A model generated the notes under the pieces. It did no database searches and was not told the origin of the DNA. It was given only the letters and a program-made list of their open reading frames with translations. From Nitrosospira lacus (GTDB lineage: Bacteria; Pseudomonadota; Gammaproteobacteria; Burkholderiales; Nitrosomonadaceae): a DNA stretch of 64,000 nucleotides. Numbering within the stretch: position 1 is the first letter of the stretch; the number at the start of each line of letters is the position of its first letter. The stretch lies in the NCBI RefSeq assembly GCF_000355765.4, contig NZ_CP021106.3, positions 186,001 through 250,000 on the forward strand, read 5' to 3'. Shown in pieces: positions 10,001-17,219 of this stretch. The position numbers and the translations under genes are program-made.

Positions 10001-10833
10001 AATGCTGTCCATCCTCCATCAATGATTAGGTTTGCTCCAGTCATGTAACTGGAAGCGTCTGAGGCTAAAAAGATAACCGCTCCTTGGTATTCATTTTTGT
10101 TCGACATGCGACCAAGAATGGTTCGTGATGAATAATTTTTTATGAATTCATCGTCATGATGATTCCAAACCCCGCTGGGCGTGAGTAGATTTACCCGGAT
10201 GGATGTATTCAGGTAATAGGCAGCCAAGAATTTTGTCAATCCCAGCAGGCCGGCTTTGCACACGGAATAAACGGCGGGCTTATAAGTTTGGTGGTCTTGG
10301 CCGGCTTTTTTATATATACGTTGATCGGGTCCCACGAGTCCATAATTGGACCCTAGAAAAATAACGGATCCCTTCCCTGATTTCTCCATTATTTTGCACG
10401 TAGCTTGGGAAAGTAAGAAGGCACCGGTTAAATTAACATCGAGAGACGACTGCCAAAGCTCTTCTGGGAATTCGGTAAATTTTGAGAAACGGCCAGTATT
10501 GGAAGCCTTGTCAAATTTCGGATCAATAGCGGCGCTATGGATGACTGCATCGATCCGATTGAACCGGATTTCACATAGTTCGGCCACGGATCGGCAAGAA
10601 TCTGCGTCCGTCACGTCCAAGACTTGGATCCATGTTTTTGTAAGCGGATAGATGGAGGCAATTTCACTTTTGAGACATTCGAGGGTATCTTTATTTAAAT
10701 CTCCAAGTACCAGATGAGCGCCAGCCGATGCAACCGCCAAAGCGAATTCTTTGCCAAGGAGACCGGTAGCGCCGCTGATGAGTACCACGCGACCGGTAAG
10801 ATCAAAAGGGGTGCCGCTGTAGGCTTGATTCAT
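9997..10833 (-). CDS. SDR-family oxidoreductase of the nonulosonate-like cluster (PtmA-like)
   Basis: Short-chain dehydrogenase of 278 residues. It has the NAD(P) loop SGATGLLGKEFA near residue 20, a central HSAAID (NNAG equivalent), the catalytic YSVCK (YxxxK), and the C-terminal TGANLIIDGGWTAL common to classical SDRs. It sits between the Gfo/Idh protein and NeuB, with 4-bp overlaps on both sides, so it probably acts in the same sugar pathway. Campylobacter PtmA occupies a similar place in legionaminic acid synthesis; equivalence is inference. Confidence 0.85.
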   Translation of the reverse strand: MNQAYSGTPFDLTGRVVLISGATGLLGKEFALAVASAGAHLVLGDLNKDTLECLKSEIASIYPLTKTWIQVLDVTDADSCRSVAELCEIRFNRIDAVIHSAAIDPKFDKASNTGRFSKFTEFPEELWQSSLDVNLTGAFLLSQATCKIMEKSGKGSVIFLGSNYGLVGPDQRIYKKAGQDHQTYKPAVYSVCKAGLLGLTKFLAAYYLNTSIRVNLLTPSGVWNHHDDEFIKNYSSRTILGRMSNKNEYQGAVIFLASDASSYMTGANLIIDGGWTAL

Positions 10834-11816
10834 AGCGTGACCACCTGATGGGTTCGGATGGATTTTTTTGCTGCCAGAGCCGTTTGTAGAACATCAATAC
10901 CGTCCTGCAAGGTGACCCGGGGGAGTGATTCTCTGGAGAGGCCCTCAAGAAATTCCCGCATCATGGATAAAAATAAATCATTTCGATCCCAGGCGGGGGG
11001 TAATTCGATCTGATCCAGGATTTGCCCATTTTGTTTCAGGGTGGTGAGACGAGTAGGATAATCCCAGTCCACAATAGACTTTTCAGCAACGATATTCATA
11101 TGGCGCACGGGTGGTTTTCGCCAATAGTCCATTCGGAGTTGAACACAGACGCCTTGCACAGTTTCAAAAGTGATGAGAGCCATGTCTTCCGCTGTCAGTT
11201 CGAGAGAAGTTCGGTGCCCTCCGATAGCGTAGATGGCCTTTGGTTTCCCAAAAAGCCAATGCAAATAATCCAACTCATGGATGAGAGTTAGAACAACACC
11301 CCCGCCCTGATCGGCGCGAGCTGCATAACTTTGCCGATAATCTTCCCAGGGGTGCCAGTCGGGCAAGTATTCGCCCAGATCCACCTGCACTGAATAAACC
11401 TTTCCAAGTTTATCCTGATTGATCCACTCATTGATTTTCTGCAGCCCGGGATGCATGCGGAGCTGGCATCCCACCAAAACCTTCGACACATGGGACGTTA
11501 AGTATGGGGCCAGTTCGTACACGCTTTGTTCTTCGTGGGCGATGGGCTTTTCAACATAAATATGAGCCCCCGTCTTGAGGGCTTTGATAAGGGTTTCCAA
11601 ATGAAAAGAAGTGGGGTTGGCCACCACCACAAGATCGAATTTTTGAGTGAGTGCAAGATCGAGATCTTGGAAAACGGTAATGTTTTTTGGAATAATTTCC
11701 TTGGGGGGAGGATGATTCCGGGTTCGCACCACTCCGAGTTCGTGAACTCCGAGCGTATGCAGGTTATTGAGATGCCTGGCCCCAATAGACCCGAGGCCCA
11801 CCACTAGGGCTCTCAA
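10830..11816 (-). CDS. Gfo/Idh/MocA-family oxidoreductase
   Basis: NAD(P)-dependent sugar dehydrogenase of 328 residues. The N-terminal Rossmann loop is VGLGSIGARHL, and the EKPIA motif with its active-site lysine lies near residue 95 (IYVEKPIAHEE). The C-terminal Gfo/Idh half includes a GGVVLTLIHELDYLHWLFG stretch that fits the conserved histidine/aspartate region. The start is TTG, overlapping the neuA-like stop as TTGA. The substrate is presumably a nucleotide-sugar or hexosamine intermediate of the cluster. Confidence 0.87.
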   Translation of the reverse strand: MRALVVGLGSIGARHLNNLHTLGVHELGVVRTRNHPPPKEIIPKNITVFQDLDLALTQKFDLVVVANPTSFHLETLIKALKTGAHIYVEKPIAHEEQSVYELAPYLTSHVSKVLVGCQLRMHPGLQKINEWINQDKLGKVYSVQVDLGEYLPDWHPWEDYRQSYAARADQGGGVVLTLIHELDYLHWLFGKPKAIYAIGGHRTSLELTAEDMALITFETVQGVCVQLRMDYWRKPPVRHMNIVAEKSIVDWDYPTRLTTLKQNGQILDQIELPPAWDRNDLFLSMMREFLEGLSRESLPRVTLQDGIDVLQTALAAKKSIRTHQVVTL

Positions 11817-12529
11817 AGGGTATTCTCTCGTTGTTCGAGCAGGAGCTCAGCCCGTCGGAATGAAGATTCATCATCGATATCGATGGAATCTTTGCTCTCG
11901 ATTCTCAAAGGTAAGATGAGAGTTCCTGTAAGGGAATTTTTTTCTAGAATAGTTCGGGTACGAATTAAGTCGAGATAGCCAATCTGCCAATAGACTTTGG
12001 GCAAACTTTGCCTGGGCTCGTTGAACGGCTCGCTGACTCCGGGGATACTCAATAGAGGACGCATAAAGCCATCTTCTGCGATGGTCCACATTTTGTAAGG
12101 ATTCTGCTCGGGCTCGACGACGCCCCGAACTGAATCGGCCTCCGGATTTTTTCTCAGAAGCTCCACGGCTTCTTCTATTTTTGAAACGCTTCGGAAAGGA
12201 GAAGTGGGGCGAAACTGAAAAATGGCATCGGGAAGGGGAATTCGATTTTGCTTGAGCCATTCGAGGAAATGCTGAAATACAGGCAGATCCCTCGTGTCAT
12301 CTTGGGCCAGCCTGCCGGGCCTTAAGAAGGGTACCTCGGCTCCAGCGTTTCTGGCGACGTCGGCAATGCGTTGCGAGTCGGTGCTAACGAAGGTTCTTTG
12401 AATGAAAGGACATTTGAGAGAGATTTCAATGGAATAGACAATCAGAGGGATTCCTCGCAAGGGGCGGATATTTTTATGCGGTACAGCTTTTGATCCTCCA
12501 CGTGCAGGAATGAGTGAATAAATCAACAT
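11813..12529 (-). CDS. Acylneuraminate cytidylyltransferase family protein (NeuA-like)
   Basis: CMP-sugar synthetase that activates a nonulosonic acid with CTP. The P-loop-like motif IPARGGSKAVPHKN is intact at the N-terminus, followed by PLIVYSIE, STDSQRIADVA, a conserved QFRPTSPFR and DIDDESSFRRAE at the C-terminus. The open frame reaches 12580, but the ATG at 12529 places the motif at the usual distance from the start and gives 238 residues. A promoter-like repeat lies directly upstream, so the message may have little or no leader. Confidence 0.87.
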   Translation of the reverse strand: MLIYSLIPARGGSKAVPHKNIRPLRGIPLIVYSIEISLKCPFIQRTFVSTDSQRIADVARNAGAEVPFLRPGRLAQDDTRDLPVFQHFLEWLKQNRIPLPDAIFQFRPTSPFRSVSKIEEAVELLRKNPEADSVRGVVEPEQNPYKMWTIAEDGFMRPLLSIPGVSEPFNEPRQSLPKVYWQIGYLDLIRTRTILEKNSLTGTLILPLRIESKDSIDIDDESSFRRAELLLEQRENTL

Positions 12530-12536
12530 TAGTAAA

Positions 12537-12595
12537 GCATAAAGTAAATAATTACAATAAGTCAAAAACTGTAGCAGCACCGATTCCCGGTTAAT
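12537..12595 (-). promoter_or_regulatory. Repeated promoter-like element, copy A, upstream of the neuA-like gene
   Basis: A 59-bp element aligns without gaps to 15200-15258. Twenty-five of the first 30 plus-strand positions match, and both copies end in a CCCGGTT(T)AAT block. Read on the minus strand it holds TTGACT, then after about 18 bp TATGCT, a plausible sigma-70 promoter that ends only a few bases before the ATG at 12529. Promoter function is inferred; the repeat itself is visible. Confidence 0.5.
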
Positions 12596-12650
12596 TTTAT
12601 CATCAGAAAGATAATTTATTAATCAATATCCTGCGAAATCAAGACGTACC

Positions 12651-13436
12651 TTAAGTTCCGAATTCTGGGGCAACTCCTATAACGGGGTTTTCTGTTATTT
12701 GATTTTGATCTATTTTGCTGAGAAGTGCTTCAGCTCTTGCGAGATCCATCGGAAAATCGATTTCACACCAGAGGTGTCCAGGCACCGCACACTTGCTGAC
12801 AAGCTGCTTGTCGGCCAAAGCATCTATTACGGCAAGATACCAGGATTGAAGCTTGGCGGGTTGGCGAAGTGCCTCCTCGATCGCATTACGGAATAGTTGC
12901 GGGCCGTGTTCCCGGAAAAAAACAAGTCCGATAGACTCGCAGTCGATCTGATCTGGGCGCAAGTTCTTGTTTATATGTTTGACCCATCCTTTCTCATCCA
13001 ACTGGACCTTCATGTCGTCCGCATCGTAGGTAGACTTGTAACTTACACTGAGAGTAATGGGTGCAGGGTCCGAATTCAGCACCCGTTTTAGCACCGCCTG
13101 ATCAAAAACAGTGTCTCCATTCAGGAGCAGAAACTCACGATCCATCTCGGACCGTGCGAGCCAGCAACTGGCCAGATTATCCGCAACATCGAAGAAAGGA
13201 TTAAAAACCGTATTAACGCGTACACAGTTTGCATAGCGTTGCTGCAACAGATATTCAACCAGGGTGGATTTAAAACCCGTAACTACGGTGACTTCGTCTA
13301 TTCCAGCAGCGAGTAAGGCATCTATCTGCCACTCGATAACTGTCTTGCCTGAGATCGATAAGAGGCACTTGGGGACATTTTCGGTTAGCGAGAGCAGTCG
13401 CCGTCCTCGACCCGCACTCAGAATAATCGTTTTGAT
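12651..13436 (-). CDS. Sugar/alcohol-phosphate nucleotidyltransferase with non-canonical start
   Basis: Enzyme of the NTP-transferase fold (GlmU, RmlA and LicC type). From 13436 it reads IKTIILSAGRGRRLLSL, the nucleotide-binding signature, then ENVPKCLLSI with the conserved lysine, GIDEVTVVTGF, FLLLNGDTVF (metal-binding Asp) and LWCEIDFPMDLARA near the C-terminus; 261 codons in all. Between the in-frame stop at about 13500 and the signature there is no ATG, GTG or TTG. A purine-rich AGAGGAAA sits about 7 bp before the ATC at 13436, the best start. The first TTG (13247) would delete the active site. It heads the cluster and probably supplies its nucleotide-sugar; LicC-like or PtmE-like activity cannot be distinguished. 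Confidence 0.8.
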   Translation of the reverse strand: MKTIILSAGRGRRLLSLTENVPKCLLSISGKTVIEWQIDALLAAGIDEVTVVTGFKSTLVEYLLQQRYANCVRVNTVFNPFFDVADNLASCWLARSEMDREFLLLNGDTVFDQAVLKRVLNSDPAPITLSVSYKSTYDADDMKVQLDEKGWVKHINKNLRPDQIDCESIGLVFFREHGPQLFRNAIEEALRQPAKLQSWYLAVIDALADKQLVSKCAVPGHLWCEIDFPMDLARAEALLSKIDQNQITENPVIGVAPEFGT

Positions 13437-13455
13437 AGAAGTTTCCTCTTTTGGG

Positions 13456-13473
13456 TTATGCTTTAAAGCATAA
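13456..13473. promoter_or_regulatory. Perfect 18-bp palindrome upstream of the nucleotidyltransferase
   Basis: TTATGCTTTAAAGCATAA is fully self-complementary and lies about 20 bp before the proposed ATC start. On the minus strand it contains TATGCT, the same hexamer as the putative -10 of element A. It could be an operator or part of a promoter. No second exact copy was noticed. Confidence 0.4.
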
Positions 13474-13640
13474 AATGAAAAGGCGGTGTTGATAGTGGAT
13501 CAAGATCATCTCCCCTTTTACTCGGGAACGAATATGCATCAGTAACGATAATACCGGCGACATGTAATTACAAGCTTTTGCGAGAGAAACAGAAGCAGAA
13601 ACTTAATATCAATCGACCCGCCTCCAAAATCAGCACCGGT

Positions 13641-13766
13641 CTAAAATGAAAATTCCGGCTCCTTGGCCTTGCCGGACAAGGGGTTTTCCTTGCCTGGCGG
13701 GGGAATTCGGCAGATGCGTCCCAGTGCAATGCAGATCTGCTGTTCCATAAACCTGTTCTTCTTTAC
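13641..13766 (-). pseudogene. Possible remnant of an IS3-type transposase orfA
   Basis: A 41-residue frame reading VKKNRFMEQQICIALGR resembles the N-terminus of IS3-family OrfA proteins (KKxRFTEEQI...AL). It then diverges into a proline-rich tail and stops. There is no start codon, no orfB and no visible inverted repeats. It lies within the 405-bp gene-poor gap between the nucleotidyltransferase and the GT2 gene, which holds nothing else recognisable. Confidence 0.3.
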
Positions 13767-13841
13767 GTCACGACTCCTTCCGATCGGGGTGGAAGCTGCC
13801 TGAAATTTTCCACACCGGGGTACTAAAGCAATCTGGGGAAT

Positions 13842-14858
13842 CTACGCGATTTCAGTCTCCCATGATAAAACGCTGATACCGCGGATACGTGCACAGCAAA
13901 TAAATAATGTGGCCAGCGGATGCGGGGCATTGGGCAGGATCCATACTTCGCAGAAACGCTTATCCCAGCGCCAACTGCGAAACAGGAGCTCAGCAAGCGC
14001 CATTCCCGCAGACCGTTTACGCATCTGCAAACTGAGAAGTTGCCCCTTTGGCTCAGGGGCAAGCCAATCCACATAACCTCCTTCCTGAAAAACATTCTCG
14101 ACCGCATAAAGAAGACTTGAGGGAAAGTGCGTCAGCGGAAAATTGCCGGAGAGAAGCAGGACATTACGCCGGGCGTTGGGGTAACGTAAGAAGTAAATGT
14201 TGCGATTGCGTCGCACCAACTCCCTGAAAGACCGGCCGCGTCCGAATGATCCGCCCCCCTTGTGTTCTATATGAGCACAAGTATAAACACCGAGCCGCCA
14301 GCCGCGCAGATCGAGCCGACGACCAAGGTCTACATCCTCATAATAGCCGCGGCCAAATGCCGGGTCAAAACCCCCAACCTCCTGGAAAACGTCGCGGCGA
14401 ATCAGGAACGCATAACCCCGCAGGCGATGTGTCTGAATGTAGCCCCCGGGACGATGCAGATATTGGGCCTCATCGTACCTCGCATATTCATTGCCTCCGG
14501 GGATGATTACAGCCAGCTGCGGGTCAGCCGCAAACACCTGGCACAACGTCGGCAGAAAATCCTCGCTCGTCACAGTATCCGAGTTGAGTATCAACACATA
14601 GGTTGCGTCGGAGCGGGCGACCGCCTCATTTACAGATCCGCCAAAACCTTGATTTTTTGCTGCGTGGTGGACATGAATATGTTCATACGGCAATTGATCG
14701 AGCATCTGGCGTGTCTCGGCATCAGATGCATCATCTTGAATATGAATATCTCTTATGGATGGGCTAAGGCAGTAAACAACGGAATCAATGCAACGCCGCG
14801 TTAGCTCAGGAGCATTATAAACCGGGATCACCACATCAATGGGTGGTATGGCTGACAT
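13842..14858 (-). CDS. GT2-family glycosyltransferase
   Basis: Probable cytoplasmic or membrane-associated glycosyltransferase of surface-glycan synthesis, 338 residues. It has the GT-A start IDVVIPVYNAPELTRRCIDSV, the QDDASD acidic motif near residue 40, LNSDTVTSEDFL as the DxD-equivalent, and GRGYYEDVDLGRRL matching the ED catalytic-base motif. No transmembrane segments stand out. The donor and acceptor are unknown. The ATG at 14858 follows a short open frame that ends at 14865. Confidence 0.87.
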   Translation of the reverse strand: MSAIPPIDVVIPVYNAPELTRRCIDSVVYCLSPSIRDIHIQDDASDAETRQMLDQLPYEHIHVHHAAKNQGFGGSVNEAVARSDATYVLILNSDTVTSEDFLPTLCQVFAADPQLAVIIPGGNEYARYDEAQYLHRPGGYIQTHRLRGYAFLIRRDVFQEVGGFDPAFGRGYYEDVDLGRRLDLRGWRLGVYTCAHIEHKGGGSFGRGRSFRELVRRNRNIYFLRYPNARRNVLLLSGNFPLTHFPSSLLYAVENVFQEGGYVDWLAPEPKGQLLSLQMRKRSAGMALAELLFRSWRWDKRFCEVWILPNAPHPLATLFICCARIRGISVLSWETEIA

Positions 14859-14864
14859 AAGGGC

Positions 14865-15029
14865 TCAGTAATCTCCGTGATGCTGCCCGTAAAGCCAGCT
14901 CATGTGCCTGGACCTGGACTTGCCGCGTTTATGCCGGTGAACCTGATCCAGCTCAACTTTTGGTCGTCCCTGCCCCCCTAGCAGGACGACATAAAGGAAT
15001 AGTATATCCGGATCTCCGATATCGATCAT
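14865..15029 (-). CDS. Small open frame just upstream of the GT2 gene (unrecognised, 54 aa)
   Basis: The frame runs from an ATG at 15029 (MIDIGDPDILFLYVVLLGGQ) to a TGA at 14865, six bases before the GT2 ATG. The first half is hydrophobic and the second half is rich in His, Arg and Lys. The frame is open further upstream to about 15085 but without a better start. No family is recognised. It may be a real coupled small gene or a decayed fragment; proximity to GT2 is the only support. Confidence 0.25.
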   Translation of the reverse strand: MIDIGDPDILFLYVVLLGGQGRPKVELDQVHRHKRGKSRSRHMSWLYGQHHGDY

Positions 15030-15199
15030 CTTCAGGAAGCGCTGACGACGCTGCTCAACATTGAAAGAATCACGGCCGCGAACGGAAAATTATACTTATC
15101 TACACGTCCCGAAATTAACTCAGCCAACACTTGCCGTCCGCAATACGGGCACTCGGTTGCTATTGGGAGAGCATACAAAATTGAGAATGAATTCAAGCA

Positions 15200-15258
15200 G
15201 TATAAAGTACATCATTACAATAACTTAAAAAAATTTCCGGAACTAGTCCCGGTTTAAT
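15200..15258 (-). promoter_or_regulatory. Repeated promoter-like element, copy B
   Basis: Ungapped partner of 12537-12595. On the minus strand it carries TATACT where copy A has TATGCT, and the same AACCGGGA block upstream. It lies in the gap between the phosphoglycerate mutase-like gene and GT2, about 170 bp before the small open frame at 15029, and may start transcription of that frame and GT2. Confidence 0.45.
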
Positions 15259-15288
15259 AAAAAAGCGGCTTAAAAGGAGCTCCGTCGT

Positions 15289-15315
15289 TCAAACCGTCAC
15301 TTGTTACACTGAAAA
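15289..15315. repeat. 27-bp repeat shared with 35491-35517
   Basis: TCAAACCGTCAC..TTACACTGAAAA occurs here and again at 35491-35517 with 24 of 27 bases identical. Both copies lie in gene-poor DNA. It looks like the terminus of a mobile element that has otherwise decayed; no transposase is identifiable beside either copy. Confidence 0.5.
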
Positions 15316-15412
15316 CGATGTCGACGATACGCCATTGAATCCTTATCCTGAATTCAACATTGACTTGCCTGAGTACGAAGGACTAGGACTGCATGAGATC
15401 ATGCGCATGGAT

Positions 15413-16120
15413 CTAAGCTGGGATTTTGACCTGACAATCAATATAGTAATGCCGGACAGGATTCAGCTTACCGTTAAGTTCGTATACCAGCGGCCGCCCT
15501 GTGGCTATGGACGACATCATCAGGTGGGTAATGGATGAACTGTCCAGCTCCATCATCAACGTGCGCAAGATATGCTGATGAGATACGATGAGCAGACGTT
15601 TTCCCTGCCGGATCTCCGGCAGGATTGTTTCCTGCCAATAGGGCAACACTCGCAGAAGGGTCTGGCGCATGCTCTCCGCGAGTGGCAGCTCTTTCTTATC
15701 GACGTCAGAATAGCACAGCTGATTTCCCGGGAAACGCGAGTCATCTGGATCGAGCGGCGGAGGTTGGGCGTTAAATCGTAACTGCGTGCCAAGGATGGGC
15801 CAGATGCCGAATTTCCTGATAGCACTCAAGCGGTTGATTCCTTCCAACATGCCGTAGTGGCGTTCGTTCAGACGCCAACTCCGACGTATTGGTATTTCAT
15901 TAGCTCCCATTACCGATAACACAATACGCAGCGTGTCAGTAGCTCGCTTGAGTTCAGAAGTAAAACACATATCGAACTCATACCCGGCCTTCTTAAGCAG
16001 ACGACCAGCCCGTACCGCCTCCTGTTCGCCCCGCTGACTTAATGCAACATCATTCCATCCGGTAAAATGTCCATCCCGGTTTGAGATACTTTCTCCATGT
16101 CGTAAAAGCACAAGCTGTAC
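15413..16120 (-). CDS. Divergent 2,3-bisphosphoglycerate-dependent phosphoglycerate mutase-like protein
   Basis: Histidine phosphatase superfamily, 235 residues from the ATG at 16120. It keeps VLLRHGES with the phosphorylated histidine, [41 protein letters not shown] and [12 protein letters not shown], the GpmA framework. It departs at sites that are nearly invariant in GpmA: the usual SHGNSLR reads SHQHILR, and GGESL reads LAESM. The second histidine is kept. It may be a paralogue with another phosphate substrate rather than the glycolytic enzyme. It is followed by about 390 bp without a gene apart from the repeats noted separately. Confidence 0.8.
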   Translation of the reverse strand, partial: VQLVLLRHGESISNRDGHFTGWNDVALSQRGEQEAVRAGRLLKKAGYEFDMCFTSELKRATDTLRIVLSVMGANEIPIRRSWRLNERHYGMLEGINRLSAIRKFGIWPILGTQLRFNAQPPPLDPDDSRFPGNQLCYSDVDKKELPLAESMRQTLLRVLPYWQETILPEIRQGKRLLIVSHQHILRTLMMELDSSSITHLMMSSIATGRPLVYELNGKLNPVRHYYIDCQVKIPA

Positions 16121-16360
16121 CATAATTGACTCATCGATGGGGTTCGAGTGGCAAGCGGACATGTATACCCTGGTCCGTTTGTGGTGCTCATTATGTATCC
16201 CATAATAGTAGATTGGCGTGAAAAAGCTAACTTAGCGTGGAAATTAATTAAGAACACTGAAATCCGGGGAGCTGACCTTATCCGACGACTGACAAGCTCG
16301 TACCTTTCCCCCACGAACTATAGTCGTCTTTTCTTGAAATATCACAATATGCCGTGCTGT

Positions 16361-16834
16361 TTATGCCCAACAGGACATAATATGATTGATGATTTGCTGA
16401 TTTGTTTCAGCATCGGTTTTATTTGGGCGATTGAAGTCAGGGACTCCAGGCCAGCCGAAATCAATAAATTCCCCCTGATTAAAGTGCCTTGCTGTTGCGT
16501 AACGAGGGACGATGTGAAAGTGCACATCTGGATCCACCATCATTAGCATCAGGTAGTTTAATTTATCGTAATTGAATGCTTTTGCCAAAGCGGATTCTAG
16601 CTGCGCCGTTACCACGTGAAGCTCGGTAAAACTTGCCTGACTAAGTCCCGCGAATGCGTGAGCCTTCTCATGAGCAGCCAGAACCAGGGAACCCAGCGTT
16701 ATCTGGATTGGACGCAACATCACACTCCAGTATCCATATTGATGAATTATAGTTTGCGGTGCACCGAACTTCCGCATGGTTGCATTCAAAATTGATGCAT
16801 CCATTGACGGAATATTGATCATCTGAAAATCCAT
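16361..16834 (-). CDS. HIT-family hydrolase-like protein
   Basis: Small protein of 157 residues with the histidine-triad fold. NYLMLMMVDPDVHFHIVPRY contains two of the three histidines of the HxHxHxx motif, with Asp in place of the first; the central catalytic histidine is kept. An upstream LGSLVLAAHEKAHAFAGLS matches the HIT helix region. Family members hydrolyse or transfer nucleotide phosphates such as Ap4A. It lies on the same strand as the mutase-like gene 240 bp away. Confidence 0.8.
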   Translation of the reverse strand: MDFQMINIPSMDASILNATMRKFGAPQTIIHQYGYWSVMLRPIQITLGSLVLAAHEKAHAFAGLSQASFTELHVVTAQLESALAKAFNYDKLNYLMLMMVDPDVHFHIVPRYATARHFNQGEFIDFGWPGVPDFNRPNKTDAETNQQIINHIMSCWA

Positions 16835-17219
16835 GAGAGGTTTCGAACAATGCGTTTCGCCCTGAACAAATATTGGGAAATCAGCTTACGATGACATCAA
16901 GCCTTACCCTGTAGGATACTCGATGGAAGAACCCTGCACAACCACAACCATCCAGAAGGATTATAGCTATATTAATCAATATATTATTGAATAATAACAC
17001 ACTTTGGATTTCGAATTCTTCATGCCTCCAGATTGAACGGAAACTCGACGTTGAACGCCATGCGCGCTGGGGTCGCCCACAAGCCTGGCGCACAAGCCGA
17101 AACACAGGACAAATGGACTGACAGCATGATCAAGTACTGGCTCATGGTGGCAGGAATCTCGGCGTATTAACGCTACCGCCTTTGGGGCGGCTCGTTATTT
17201 CATTGCCCCTAGCCCCGGC
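16835..17219. other. Gene-poor stretch before the ATP-grasp gene end
   Basis: About 385 bp without a convincing gene. A 36-codon frame near 17059-17170 on the plus strand has no recognisable features. A weak hairpin (CCGCC, 5-nt loop, GGCGG) at about 17175-17190 lies just beyond the stop of the ATP-grasp gene, but it has no T-run, so it is not called a terminator. Confidence 0.4.

Noticed and set aside
17175-17190. CCGCC-TTTGG-GGCGG hairpin as a terminator
   Set aside because: The stem is only 5 bp with no T-run on either strand.
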